A stretch of 64,000 nucleotides of DNA from Pelomicrobium methylotrophicum. Its GTDB lineage: Bacteria; Pseudomonadota; Gammaproteobacteria; Burkholderiales; UBA6910. Made by a program: the position numbers and the translations under genes. Where the stretch lies: NCBI RefSeq assembly GCF_008014345.1, contig NZ_VPFL01000008.1, positions 1-64,000 of the forward strand. Direction: 5' to 3'. Positions 39,527 through 47,530 of the stretch are shown here, piece by piece (positions within the stretch are counted from its first letter, which is position 1; each line of letters begins with the position of its first letter). The notes under the pieces are model-generated. The model was not told where the DNA came from, ran no database searches, and worked only from the letters and a program-made list of their open reading frames with translations.

Positions 39527-40168
39527 CTAGGCTTGGATCAGAACGAAAGCCTGGACGATGCTCATGGTGTTTCTCGGCCCTACGACGCGCGCCGTGATGC
39601 GGTAATAGAGCTGCGGGTTCCCCTGGAATGTCGTCGCCCCCACCGCCATGCTGCCGCCGCTGCCTGCAGGGCCGCCTGGCGTCGTCGTGGCGCATTCCTG
39701 GTTCGGTCCGTTGTACGGCATGTCCGGCTCTTTGCACATACGGTGGATCACGTAGCTCACGGTGTAGCCGGAGCCGTCGTCAGCGAGCGTCACCGCGTTC
39801 ACCCAGCTTTCCGGATGGCTCCAGTTCTCGGTTGCAGGGCGGGAAGAGTAATACCCATTCTTGAGGTCGGTGTTCTGGAGCGTGGTTCCCGCGCTATTGG
39901 CGATGAGCCAGTCGTAAGCCGCCTGGATGCCTCGGTCCGCCGCGTGGATCGTGGTCTGCTTGAAAGCGAGGTTGCCGGCGATCACGTTACTCGTATCCAC
40001 CGATCGCACCATCGCGATTCCGGCCAGCGTCATCGCCACCAGTACGATCAGCACGATGAACAGCACGATGCCGTGCTGCCGGCAGCCCGGCGTGCAAACG
40101 CAGGATGCGCGCTGCCGCGGCCCCTTCGGCCCCGTCTTGGGGCAATGCTTGATCAAGCCGGTTTCCAT
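39527..40168 (-). CDS. pilX: Minor pilin assembly protein PilX
   Basis: The 213-residue protein has a basic Cys-containing leader followed by GIVLFIVLIVLVAMTLAGIAMVRS, the PilX N-terminal membrane helix. As in other PilX proteins it lacks the Glu at +5 of major pilins. The remainder is the globular domain, with VIAGNLAFKQTTIHAADRGIQAA, a PilX-type signature. It primes pilus assembly in the inner membrane with PilV, PilW and FimT/PilE. I place the start at 40168, overlapping the pilW stop by 16 bases; the ribosome binding site is weak, so the exact start is uncertain. Confidence 0.88.
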   Translation of the reverse strand: METGLIKHCPKTGPKGPRQRASCVCTPGCRQHGIVLFIVLIVLVAMTLAGIAMVRSVDTSNVIAGNLAFKQTTIHAADRGIQAAYDWLIANSAGTTLQNTDLKNGYYSSRPATENWSHPESWVNAVTLADDGSGYTVSYVIHRMCKEPDMPYNGPNQECATTTPGGPAGSGGSMAVGATTFQGNPQLYYRITARVVGPRNTMSIVQAFVLIQA

Positions 40169-41280
40169 ATGAGGTTGCGGATCGGTACCGTCGTCTCGAA
40201 CACCTTGTAGCGATAACACCGCCAGTTCGGGTCAGCGGAAAGATCGATGTTTCCGCCCGCCCACGTCGGCGCCTTGGTCGTCGTCCGGCAGACGCCGTCC
40301 GGGTCCGGACGCTCTGGAAGGGCACTCCGGGCAACCACAGCGAAGCGAAGCGCGATGATCCGTGACCACGCCAAGGCATCCCCGGCGGGGGGCGATACGG
40401 CGTCGTAGCGGTCCACGATGCCGTCGTCCGCGACGTAGGAAGCGTTCGTGACCGTCCCGTTATTGATCCCATCATCCTTTCCGTACTCGGCCTGCAATTG
40501 CACGATTCCGTCCACGATCGGCGTCGCCGAGGCGGAAACCAGCAGCGCCTGCACTTGCAGCTTGCCGTTCGCGATGGAGTAAAGATTGGCGACCGGCTTC
40601 CCTCCCAGGTTGAACAGCTTGCCGTTGGTGGTATAGGCGACCCCTAGTCCACCGGGCTTGTTGTACTTGGCAGAAACGTTTTGCCCTTCTGCATTGGTAT
40701 AGTTTCCGGAATTGTGAATCACGTTGTCGGATCGCCCCGGGGTGCCAGGCACCCCGGTCACTTCGGCGAGCGTGCAGTCCTTCCCGGGCTCAGCCGCAAT
40801 GATCAAATCGCCTTCGACAAAACCGTAACGGTTATCGACCTTGAACGTGGCTGAGGGAGAGGGCATGTCCTGGGTCAGACGCGCGGGCTTCGGCCTCAGA
40901 TCGGATGTGCTGTACATGATCGAGATCGTATCCGGTGCCCCCGACGCACCGTCCGTGATCTCCACGGGCACCATGCGGAAGTTGAACTCACGCACCGGCG
41001 GGCCCTCGTGGTAGGCCAGGACCTTGCAGCTCAACAGACTCGTGTCATTGAGCCCGTAGCCCGCCATGCGCACCTCCCGCTCGATGGTAAACAGCGCCAG
41101 CGCCCCGTTGGTCTGGGCATCCCCGCCGCTGGTGGTCGTCCGCTTGTACCCCTCGGACACGGCGAAAACCTGGAACACCACGACAATGCCGATCAGGCTG
41201 ATGGCCACGGCCACCATGATCTCCACCAGGCTGAAGCCGGCGCTCGCTCGTGGAATCGAAGCGCAAGAGCATCGTTCCAT
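40153..41280 (-). CDS. pilW: Minor pilin PilW
   Basis: The 375-residue prepilin has a short leader ending in ASAG, cleaved before FSLVEIMVAVAISLIGIVVVF, with Glu at +5. The long globular domain contains LALFTIEREVRMAGYGLND, characteristic of PilW. It is part of the priming complex for type IV pilus assembly. It starts 9 bases after the pilV stop and overlaps pilX, so the operon is tightly packed. Confidence 0.92.
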   Translation of the reverse strand: MERCSCASIPRASAGFSLVEIMVAVAISLIGIVVVFQVFAVSEGYKRTTTSGGDAQTNGALALFTIEREVRMAGYGLNDTSLLSCKVLAYHEGPPVREFNFRMVPVEITDGASGAPDTISIMYSTSDLRPKPARLTQDMPSPSATFKVDNRYGFVEGDLIIAAEPGKDCTLAEVTGVPGTPGRSDNVIHNSGNYTNAEGQNVSAKYNKPGGLGVAYTTNGKLFNLGGKPVANLYSIANGKLQVQALLVSASATPIVDGIVQLQAEYGKDDGINNGTVTNASYVADDGIVDRYDAVSPPAGDALAWSRIIALRFAVVARSALPERPDPDGVCRTTTKAPTWAGGNIDLSADPNWRCYRYKVFETTVPIRNLIWKPA

Positions 41281-41288
41281 GGAGTACC

Positions 41289-41732
41289 TCAGGGACCGCT
41301 GATGTACGCGGTGGCCACATGGCTGTGGACCACCGCGGTTCGAGGGGACTGCCAGCGAACCGTCACAGTGACCGTGTTACCCGCAATGGCGATGGACGGC
41401 TGGTTCGCGGCGTCGGTGACCCCGGGAAGCCCGGTTTCTGCGCTGCTCTGGATGCCTTTCACCCACTGCCGGGTCTTCGCGTTGCCGTTGTTCGTGGTGC
41501 ACGGGTCGCAGCCATAACTCGCCAGGTTGGCCCGGTCTACCCACATCTGCCCGATGATGCGGTTTGCGTGGAAACTCGCGTCCGTCCGGTACTTCGCTTC
41601 CGAAACGCTGCTGATGGCCGCCGCCTGAAACCCAACCAGCGCTAGAATCCCCATGGAAAAAATGAGGATTGCGATCAGCGCCTCGAGCAGGAACACGCCC
41701 GCCTGCCGGTCGATATCGAGATGCGCCCGCAC
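41289..41732 (-). CDS. pilV: Minor pilin PilV
   Basis: The 147-residue prepilin starts at the GTG 41732, chosen because AAGGAGG lies six bases upstream; the nearby ATG is in another frame. The prepilin site follows DRQAG, giving VFLLEALIAILIFSMGILALVGFQ with Glu at +5. ISSVSEAKYRTDASFHANRIIGQMW is typical of PilV. Two Cys residues in GCDPC may form a disulfide. It lies between fimT and pilW. Confidence 0.9.
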   Translation of the reverse strand: MRAHLDIDRQAGVFLLEALIAILIFSMGILALVGFQAAAISSVSEAKYRTDASFHANRIIGQMWVDRANLASYGCDPCTTNNGNAKTRQWVKGIQSSAETGLPGVTDAANQPSIAIAGNTVTVTVRWQSPRTAVVHSHVATAYISGP

Positions 41733-41743
41733 GCATGTCCTCC

Positions 41744-42259
41744 TTACGAGCAAGCCCGGGGATCCGGAGGGGAAAGCTGCGGATCGCACATGCGCACGTC
41801 GCCCCCAACGCCCACCCGAATCTGCAACTTCCGCGTCTCGGCATCGGCAAGCGCAGACGAGCTGACTTCGACCTGGGCAATGGAGGGGCTCGCGTCCGCG
41901 TTCGCCACGACCCGTCCCAGCCCGTTGAACGTGATGGTGGTCGCCCCGGACGGAATCACGCTGAGCATGGCGTTTTTCCCTCCTTCTCCGTCCGTCCTTG
42001 ATTGGATCAGCTCGCCGGTGTTCGCCACGCTCACTACCCATCCAGTGCCGCCGGAAAGGACCATTTGAACGTTGACGTTGCGCCGCACGGCCTCCCCTCG
42101 GGCAAGCTGCATGCCGTTCAAGATAGCCTCGGCCACGGTGCGCACCTGCGTGTTCTGGATCCAGGTACGGTAAGAATCGACGCCGACAAACAGCAAAATC
42201 GCCAGCAGCGCGATCCCGATCATCAACTCGATCAAGGAGACGCCACGCTGCTTCAGCAC
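41744..42259 (-). CDS. fimT: Minor pilin FimT/GspH-like
   Basis: The 171-residue prepilin starts at the GTG 42259, preceded by GGAAGGATGGGTC. The cleavage site follows LKQRG, giving [21 protein letters not shown] with Glu at +5. The C-terminal part has the GspH fold, with [18 protein letters not shown] and [16 protein letters not shown]. It corresponds to FimT/FimU of other type IV pilus systems. It overlaps the upstream pilE stop by seven bases. Confidence 0.9.
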   Translation of the reverse strand: MLKQRGVSLIELMIGIALLAILLFVGVDSYRTWIQNTQVRTVAEAILNGMQLARGEAVRRNVNVQMVLSGGTGWVVSVANTGELIQSRTDGEGGKNAMLSVIPSGATTITFNGLGRVVANADASPSIAQVEVSSSALADAETRKLQIRVGVGGDVRMCDPQLSPPDPRACS

Positions 42260-42693
42260 GACCCATCCTTCCTTCTCACCCAGCAGGTGGCAGGAGCGCC
42301 GCGCCATCCAGCCGGCACCGCCAAAGTCGACCTGTTGTTTGCCTGGTCAATGGTGAAAACAAATCCGGCAAGATCACCCACGCCTGTCGCGGTGGCAACG
42401 AAGGTCTGCGCTGGCGCAGTTCCCGGCGCGCAGGAGTACGCGAAGTATTTCGCGTTACCGGCGGCGGGCCCTGCCACGCCGCAGCCGCCCAGTCCGCTGC
42501 CGTCGTAGCGCCGGTTGTCCTGATAAAACTGCTCCATGCGAACCCGGAAATCGCTCAAGTTGGCGAACGCTTCCGTGAGCTTTCCGCGCAACACGTAGTC
42601 CCGGTACGCCGGTAGCGCGATCGTCGCCAGAATCCCCAGGATCGCGACGACAATCATCACTTCGACCAAGGTGAATCCTTTACAGGGCTTCAT
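42253..42693 (-). CDS. pilE: Type IV pilin-like protein PilE (minor pilin)
   Basis: The 146-residue prepilin has leader MKPCKG, cleaved before [22 protein letters not shown], with Glu at +5. After the helix come [34 protein letters not shown] and two Cys (GGCG and TCWV) likely to form the D-loop disulfide. The size and the place ahead of fimT-pilV-pilW-pilX-pilY1 identify it as the PilE-type minor pilin rather than the major subunit. GGAAGGAACGC precedes the start. It opens the operon. Confidence 0.9.
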   Translation of the reverse strand: MKPCKGFTLVEVMIVVAILGILATIALPAYRDYVLRGKLTEAFANLSDFRVRMEQFYQDNRRYDGSGLGGCGVAGPAAGNAKYFAYSCAPGTAPAQTFVATATGVGDLAGFVFTIDQANNRSTLAVPAGWRGAPATCWVRRKDGSC

Positions 42694-42725
42694 CGCATTG
42701 CGTTCCTTCCGTCGTTCGGCCCCAA

Positions 42726-42753
42726 AATATAGGGGCCCATTTCCAGGGGTCAA
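42726..42753 (-). promoter_or_regulatory. Sigma-70 promoter of the minor pilin operon
   Basis: On the minus strand TTGACC (42748-42753) and TATATT (42726-42731) are separated by 16 bases, about 33 bases upstream of the pilE start. It is a sigma-70 type, not the sigma-54 type expected for a direct PilR target. Confidence 0.6.
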
Positions 42754-43036
42754 AAGAAGCCCGACGTTCGGTCGGTTTGCGGGCACAAGCGGCACCCGCT
42801 GAAGACAAACGTGCCCAGGGATAGGCTCCGGCGGACCTCGTCCTCAACCACGAGGCCGACGGATGGACATGTCCGCGGCGCGACCCGGCGCGGCGATCGC
42901 GCCGGATCCCCTGAAGGCCCGGGGAGCGAAGGCGAACCGCGGGGGCAGGGTTGCGTAGGCCTCAAGGACCCGGCGACGGCGGTATCCTGAGAGGAGGAAA
43001 AAGCTGTACCGAGAGGCGTTTCACCGGCAAAGGAGA

Positions 43037-43053
43037 ATTAGACACAGTCCAAA
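43037..43053 (+). promoter_or_regulatory. ICE-like operator upstream of the Fur-family gene
   Basis: ATTAGAC, a 3-base spacer, then GTCCAAA: an imperfect 7-3-7 inverted repeat. Its left arm and spacing are identical to the perfect palindrome ahead of rubrerythrin (63139-63155), and 5 of 7 right-arm bases match. It overlaps a possible -35 element TTAGAC with TAATAT 18 bases downstream (43062-43067). By inference it is an autoregulatory site. Confidence 0.6.
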
Positions 43054-43060
43054 AAAAGCG

Positions 43061-43076
43061 ATAATATAAATATTAT
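43061..43076 (+). promoter_or_regulatory. AT-rich 7-2-7 palindrome at the start codon
   Basis: ATAATAT-AA-ATATTAT is a perfect inverted repeat whose right arm includes the first two bases of the start codon. It resembles Fur/PerR-type AT-rich boxes in composition. It also contains the best -10 candidate, which would put the transcript start at or next to the ATG. Confidence 0.45.
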
Positions 43077-43497
43077 GAAAGAGTTGCAGTTATCTCGGTC
43101 AGCGATCCCGGCGTTGCTACGCCAGCACGGCATCACGCCAACGCATCAGCGGATCGAGATTGCGTACGCGCTTTTCTCGCGCCGACAACACCTTTCCGCG
43201 GACCAGATACTCGCGGCAGTGAACGCCCGCCACCCTGAAACGTCGAAGGCGACGGTCTACAACACGCTCAAGCTTTTCGTTCGCAAGGGCCTCATCCGCG
43301 AGGTCATCGCCGATCCCAACAAAGTCTTTTACGATCCGAACACCTCAGAGCACCACCATCTCTATGACGTGATCAATGGCACGCTGACCGACATCGATGC
43401 GAGCACCGTGCGGATCGAGGGGCTTCCAGCACTCCCCGAAGGAATGGTGACTGAAGGAATCGATGTGATCGTCCGCGTTCGCCCCAGGTCCGCCTGA
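43075..43497 (+). CDS. Fur-family regulator of the Irr-like type
   Basis: The 140-residue regulator has the Fur winged helix (LLRQHGITPTHQRIEIAYALF, then SKATVYNTLKLFVRKGLIRE) and a short dimerisation domain with the HHH cluster in TSEHHHLYDV. It ends LPALPEGMVTEGIDVIVRVR. This ending matches Irr (PeGyevxxVDVVIRLR) rather than Fur or PerR, and the C-terminal CxxC zinc sites of classical Fur are missing. Irr senses heme and iron status in Alphaproteobacteria; here an iron or peroxide role is inferred. No ribosome binding site precedes the ATG. Operator-like palindromes upstream suggest autoregulation, and one recurs at the rubrerythrin promoter. Confidence 0.88.
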   Translation: MKELQLSRSAIPALLRQHGITPTHQRIEIAYALFSRRQHLSADQILAAVNARHPETSKATVYNTLKLFVRKGLIREVIADPNKVFYDPNTSEHHHLYDVINGTLTDIDASTVRIEGLPALPEGMVTEGIDVIVRVRPRSA

Positions 43498-43575
43498 GCG
43501 GCCGCCCAGGGACCGGCGCGTCCCGAGCCATGCGTTGCGCCCAGGCGGCACGGGCTCTTATAATGTGGCACGGTT

Positions 43576-43651
<76 letters not shown>

Positions 43652-43776
43652 ACCTTTCACCCGCCCCGCAACGACCCCGATGCGCCGCCCGGGCGCTCAG
43701 CGCCCAGTCAACCCCGTGACCGGGCTTTGCCTGGCCGCAGACCTGCTCGGCTGGCGTTTCGCCGAGGCCCGGCCTT

Positions 43777-43989
43777 TCACTTGACGCGTCGCCCGGGATA
43801 TTCCTCCTCGATGTTGTCCCGGAAGTAGGAAGCCGGAGAAGGGGAGCTCATGAGCCGCCGGTAGATCTCCGGCGAGACGCCAGCGTACTGGACAATCGAT
43901 CCGTTGGTAAACTCGATCTCCAAGAGGCGGCGCTTCTCGTCGTAGCCTGCCGCCTTGAGACTTCCCGAGCTCAGTTTGCGCCGCTCCAT
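43777..43989 (-). CDS. KTSC domain protein
   Basis: The 70-residue protein is a single KTSC domain, named after lysyl-tRNA synthetase C-terminal fusions. It reads KLSSGSLKAAGYDEKRRLLEIEF, then GSIVQYAGVSPEIYRRLMSS and ASYFRDNIEEEYPGRRV. Its function is unknown, with nucleic acid association suggested for the family. It ends the minus-strand group that starts with the FKBP gene and lies 19 bases after DUF599. Confidence 0.85.
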   Translation of the reverse strand: MERRKLSSGSLKAAGYDEKRRLLEIEFTNGSIVQYAGVSPEIYRRLMSSPSPASYFRDNIEEEYPGRRVK

Positions 43990-44008
43990 GGCTGTCGCTC
44001 AAACAGAG

Positions 44009-44722
44009 TTATGGCGCATCCTTCGGAAACGGTTCGGCCTGCAGCGCCTTGAGCGCGGCCGAAGCGAAGTTTTGGCGATACAGCACGAAAATCACTAGCG
44101 CGGTCGCCACCATGAAGAGCCACGGCTGCACGAACCAGGTCAGCGCCGCCAACCCGAAATAGTAGGCGCGGATGCCACGGTGGAACTCGTCGCCCGCCAG
44201 GCCGTTCACCTGCGCCACTTTGCGGGCAAACGCGTCATGCCACCTTTCGTCCTCATCGGGCGCCGGCGCGCTTCCCATGACGATCGACACCAGGTTGAAC
44301 TGGCGGATCGACCAGGTGAACTTGAAGAAAGCGTACACGAAGATCGTCAACAGCACGATAAGCTTGATTTCCCACAGCTCCCGTGCGGCCTGACGGACGA
44401 ACGGGAGGTCGGCCGTCACCTGCATGATGTTCTCCACCGATCCCAGCACTGTGATGACGCCGGCGATGATGAACACGGTGGTGGAGGCAAAGAACGACAC
44501 GCTGGTCATCAGGTGCCCGATGAGGGTGGAATCGGTGATTCGGTTCTCCCGCTTGAGCATCTGCCGCGCCCATACCAGGCGATACAGGTGGCCGACTCCC
44601 ACCAGGCCGCGCTGCGCCGATCTGCGATAATCCGCGTAGTGGCTATAGCCGCTCCACCCCGCGATGAACCACAGCGCCGCCAGCCAATCCTGCCAGCCCA
44701 GGGAAGAAATCACGCCGGGCAC
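44009..44722 (-). CDS. DUF599 family membrane protein
   Basis: About 237 residues with four membrane segments: WLAALWFIAGWSGY, MTSVSFFASTTVFIIAGVITVL, IKLIVLLTIFVYAFFKFTW and the pair at the C-terminus. The FTWSIRQFNLVSIVMGSAP and AYYFGLAALTWFVQPWLF segments are DUF599 signatures. The function is unknown. I choose the GTG at 44722 (GAGG seven bases upstream) over the GTG at 44758, which would overlap cbpM by 19 bases; the start is uncertain. Confidence 0.83.
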   Translation of the reverse strand: MPGVISSLGWQDWLAALWFIAGWSGYSHYADYRRSAQRGLVGVGHLYRLVWARQMLKRENRITDSTLIGHLMTSVSFFASTTVFIIAGVITVLGSVENIMQVTADLPFVRQAARELWEIKLIVLLTIFVYAFFKFTWSIRQFNLVSIVMGSAPAPDEDERWHDAFARKVAQVNGLAGDEFHRGIRAYYFGLAALTWFVQPWLFMVATALVIFVLYRQNFASAALKALQAEPFPKDAP

Positions 44723-44739
44723 GGAGGGACCTCGATCTT

Positions 44740-45063
44740 TCAGCGCAAAAGCCGGCACTCAAGTTGCCGAAGCCGTTGTTCCAGCTCATCGATGCGCTCG
44801 AGGCACGCGATCATGAGGGACACCGCCGGCAGGTCCAGGTCAAAGGCCTCGCGCAGTCGCCTAGCCCGTCTCGCGCGGGCAAGACAGGTGGCAGAAAACG
44901 TCCATCCCTCTGCTGTATCGCCTCCCTCCGGCGAGAATACGCCGTACTCCACCAGCTCGCGGAGTTCCTCCATCGTGAAGCCGGAGCCTGCGGCCAGTTC
45001 CTCGAGCGTGATGCGCACGCCCTCGGTGAGCACCACCGCCTGAACCTGAACGTCCTCGTCCAT
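44740..45063 (-). CDS. cbpM: Chaperone modulator CbpM
   Basis: The 107-residue MerR-like helical protein binds the J domain of CbpA and inhibits it. LTLEELAAGSGFTMEELRELVEYGVF-like residues 17-43 form the winged-helix part, and the C-terminal helix (ACLERIDELEQRLRQLECRL) is the dimerisation coiled coil. GGAG precedes the ATG and overlaps the cbpA stop, so the two genes are translated together, as in Escherichia coli. Confidence 0.9.
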   Translation of the reverse strand: MDEDVQVQAVVLTEGVRITLEELAAGSGFTMEELRELVEYGVFSPEGGDTAEGWTFSATCLARARRARRLREAFDLDLPAVSLMIACLERIDELEQRLRQLECRLLR

Positions 45064-45066
45064 CGT

Positions 45067-46008
45067 TTAACTCCAGTGGCTGCGCGGATTAAAGGTGGAG
45101 GCATGCGCGAGCTCCTCGAACAGCGCGCGCTCCCGGGGCGACAGGCTTGGCGGTACGACCACCTGGACCACAGCGTACAGATCGCCGTAACCGCCATCGG
45201 GCTTGGGCAACCCCTTGCCAGCGAGCCGCAGGCTCTGGCCGGCGCTCACGCCGGCAGGCACCTTGACCCGCACCCGTCCGCTCAACGTGGGCACTTCGAC
45301 GCTGGCGCCGAGGGCCGCCTCCCAAGGAGTCACGGGGAGCTTCAGGTATAGATCGTGCCCGTTCGGCTTGAATAGCGGATGGGGCTTCAACCGGATGTGG
45401 AGATAGAGATCGCCGGCCGCGCCAGTGCCGACGCCCGCACCGCCACGGCCTGGAACGCGCATCTTCTGCCCGTCGGTGACGCCTCTGGGAATGCGCACCG
45501 TGACCGGCCTCGACACGCGCCGCAGCGCTCCCGATGGATCCGTTTCCGTGGTTGCGAGATTCAGGGTCACCTCGGTGCCGTGGTAAGCCTGCTCCAGGGT
45601 CAGTTCCACCGTCACCTCGTAATCCTGGCCGCGCATGCCGAAGCCGCGCCGCCCCGCGCCGGACCGGGCGCGTCCGGTCAAGACCTCGAACAGGTCTGCC
45701 AAATCGCCTTCGGCGAAAATGTGCTCGAAGCTGCCGAAGCCAGGCCCGAAATGCTGCTCCCACCCCGGCGGAGGCTGGAATTCTTGCCCCGTCTGATAGC
45801 GACCAAGCTCGTCGTAAGCGCGGCGCTTGTCGGGATCCTTGAGCACCTCGTAGGCCTCCTGCACGTCCTTGAAACGTTCCTCGGCCTCGGGCTCCTTGGA
45901 AACGTCGGGGTGATACTTGCGCGCCAGCCGCCGATAGGCCTTCTTGATCTCCTCCAGGGAAGCGTTTCGGTCAACGCCCAGGATCTGATAGTAGTCCTTG
46001 TACTTCAT
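45067..46008 (-). CDS. cbpA: Curved DNA-binding protein CbpA (DnaJ-like co-chaperone)
   Basis: The 313-residue class B J-protein has an N-terminal J domain ([38 protein letters not shown] near residue 37), a Gly/Phe-poor linker with an [17 protein letters not shown] segment, and two C-terminal peptide-binding beta domains. The Cys-rich zinc region of DnaJ is absent, as expected for CbpA. It stimulates DnaK and binds curved DNA. cbpM follows after three bases. Confidence 0.94.
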   Translation of the reverse strand: MKYKDYYQILGVDRNASLEEIKKAYRRLARKYHPDVSKEPEAEERFKDVQEAYEVLKDPDKRRAYDELGRYQTGQEFQPPPGWEQHFGPGFGSFEHIFAEGDLADLFEVLTGRARSGAGRRGFGMRGQDYEVTVELTLEQAYHGTEVTLNLATTETDPSGALRRVSRPVTVRIPRGVTDGQKMRVPGRGGAGVGTGAAGDLYLHIRLKPHPLFKPNGHDLYLKLPVTPWEAALGASVEVPTLSGRVRVKVPAGVSAGQSLRLAGKGLPKPDGGYGDLYAVVQVVVPPSLSPRERALFEELAHASTFNPRSHWS

Positions 46009-46089
46009 GATTGGTTGTGCGCTGGAGGTTGACGCGGCCGCGAAGCGCCGCCCCTACCCCATCGGGTTGCGGACGAGTTTAAACCAAGT

Positions 46090-46584
46090 TCAGTGGAAGC
46101 CGAGAAACGCTCCCCGTGGGACGCCGCTATTGATCTCCTCGGGGCTCGCCTCCCGAACGCCCACCACCTCCACCACAAACCGCAGCGTCATGCCAGCGAA
46201 GGGATGGTTGCCGTCCAGGGTCAGCTTACCGCCTTCGATCCGAGTGACGCGCATCCGCAGCACCTCGCCGCGCTCGTTCGCGAACTCCGCTTCGGCACCA
46301 ACGCGTCGATACGGCGGAGGGACGTTATCGATATCGTCGGTGAACGTCAACTCGGGGCGATGAGGGCCAAACCCCTCTTCCGGTGACATCGTCACCTCCA
46401 CCCGGTCCCCCACCGCACGCCCCTCCAGCGCCCGCTCGATCTTCTCGAGGAGGGGGCCGCCGACCCCATGCACGTAGGCAACCGGCAAGTCGCATTGCTC
46501 CAAGATTCGGCCCTGCAGGTCCTGGATGGTGTAGGTAATCTCGACCACAGTGTGGCGGCCGACGGTCGCGGGGCGCGGTGTCAT
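46090..46584 (-). CDS. SlyD-type FKBP prolyl isomerase
   Basis: The 164-residue protein has the SlyD architecture: FKBP strands (VVEITYTIQDLQGRILEQC), the VHGVGGPLLEKIERALEGRAVGD block, insert-in-flap EEGFGPHRPELTF, and LTLDGNHPFAGMTLRFVVEVVGVREAS. The His/Cys-rich metal-binding tail of Escherichia coli SlyD is missing. It is a cytoplasmic folding factor upstream of cbpA on the same strand, 81 bases away, so this is a small chaperone group. Confidence 0.9.
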   Translation of the reverse strand: MTPRPATVGRHTVVEITYTIQDLQGRILEQCDLPVAYVHGVGGPLLEKIERALEGRAVGDRVEVTMSPEEGFGPHRPELTFTDDIDNVPPPYRRVGAEAEFANERGEVLRMRVTRIEGGKLTLDGNHPFAGMTLRFVVEVVGVREASPEEINSGVPRGAFLGFH

Positions 46585-46836
46585 AGCGCAAAGGTGCGGG
46601 AAAGATCAGCCAGTCGCAAGAGTGAGCGTCGCCGTCGCCGACGTGGGAGAACCACGGAAGTCAGGCCGCCCATGAAAAAGCGCTATTGTAGGCCCGCGGT
46701 TACAGGCCGGCAACGCACCGTTCAGCGGCCCCTTTCACCGCCCAGCTCGCATAGGCAGAAGCGTTCGACGGCAGGGTCGTTCCCCAGACCCCCTCGAACA
46801 GCCGCCGCCTGCGGTGGACTGCCCCGCCCTCAGCGC

Positions 46837-46870
46837 AAAAAAGGCAGGCGGGAAACCCGCCTGCCCTTTT
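46837..46870. terminator. Bidirectional rho-independent terminator
   Basis: A perfect 10-base-pair stem (46843-46852 with 46856-46865) and AAA loop, flanked by six A on the left and CTTTT on the right. It can terminate in both directions; on the minus strand it is the second U-tract hairpin after the histone-like gene. Confidence 0.8.
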
Positions 46871-46990
46871 GCCAGGCGCCGCGGCGCCTGCCTACCTTGT
46901 GTCCGTCACGCTGGATCAAGGGGAAAACACCCCCCTCGCCTCCCAGGAGGCCTACCGCAAGTTGATACGTGCTACGAACGACGTCGACAG

Positions 46991-47049
46991 AAAAAGGCTC
47001 CGGGGATCGGGGCTTCGTCACCTCCGGCGCCATGCGCCAGCCGGAGCCT
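46991..47049 (-). terminator. Terminator-like hairpin after the histone-like gene
   Basis: AGGCTCCGG (46995-47003) pairs perfectly with CCGGAGCCT (47041-47049); the 37-base loop contains a second small hairpin GGCGC-CAT-GCGCC. On the minus strand the stem is followed by five T. A further hairpin TCAGCCCCC/GGGGGCTGA (47061-47069 and 47087-47095) lies between it and the gene's stop. Confidence 0.65.
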
Positions 47050-47113
47050 CGAAATGCGGATCAGCCCCCGAGGAAGCCCCCTCATGGGGGGCTGACCGCC
47101 ATTTGCGCGAAGG

Positions 47114-47530
47114 CTATGAGCTGCCCGAGCCCGAAAGCGGAAACGGCCAAGTGGAAGTGGGCGCCTCAGGCGCGGGCGCCGCCGACGGTTTGGCCGCTTT
47201 TTTCTTGGCCGGTGCCTTCTTCTTGGCCGCAGCCTTCTTGGTGGGCGCCGCCTTCTTCCGGACGGGTGCTTTCTTCTTGGCGACTGCCTTCTTCTTGGCT
47301 GGGGCCTTCTTCTTGGCCGCGGCTTTCTTGGGCGCCGCCTTCTTCCGGACAGGCGCTTTCTTCTTGGCGACTGCCTTCTTCTTGGCTGGGGCCTTCTTCT
47401 TGGCCGCCGGCTTCTTCGCCGGCGCTTTCTTCTTAGCGGCAGGTTTCTTCGCCGCGGCCTTCTTCTTGGCCGCCGGCTTCTTCGCCGCTGGCTTGGCAGC
47501 CTTCTTGGCTGCGGGTTTCTTTGTTGCCAT
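47114..47530 (-). CDS. Histone H1-like lysine/alanine-rich DNA-binding protein
   Basis: The 138-residue protein is almost entirely Lys, Ala and Pro in PAKK, AAKKK and APAKK-type repeats, with an internal duplicated unit around [15 protein letters not shown] that occurs twice. Only the last ~25 residues ([18 protein letters not shown]) are non-repetitive. It resembles the H1-like proteins of Betaproteobacteria (AlgP, BpH1, HctB type), which bind DNA non-specifically and compact the nucleoid. GGAGGTTGAC precedes the ATG. Repeat number probably varies between strains. Confidence 0.9.
   Translation of the reverse strand: MATKKPAAKKAAKPAAKKPAAKKKAAAKKPAAKKKAPAKKPAAKKKAPAKKKAVAKKKAPVRKKAAPKKAAAKKKAPAKKKAVAKKKAPVRKKAAPTKKAAAKKKAPAKKKAAKPSAAPAPEAPTSTWPFPLSGSGSS

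Larger units (their letters stand above)
42694..43074. other. Intergenic region between pilE and the Fur-family gene
   Basis: 381 bases between divergent genes. The pilE side carries a sigma-70 promoter (next entry). The middle (about 42780-42990) is GC-rich, without a convincing frame. The last 45 bases before the Fur-family gene are AT-rich and hold two palindromic elements described separately. Confidence 0.6.
46585..47113. other. Intergenic region with stacked inverted repeats
   Basis: 529 bases between the FKBP gene and the histone-like gene, both on the minus strand. The part nearest the histone-like gene (46840-47095) contains three strong inverted repeats, two with T tracts on the minus strand (entered separately). 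The remainder, 46585-46830, is GC-rich and should hold the FKBP promoter. I find no convincing gene; open frames here are low-complexity. Confidence 0.6.

Noticed and set aside
42750-42965. Minus-strand 71-codon frame upstream of pilE
   Set aside because: Pro/Arg/Ser-rich composition, no ribosome binding site, and it overlaps the mapped-looking promoter.
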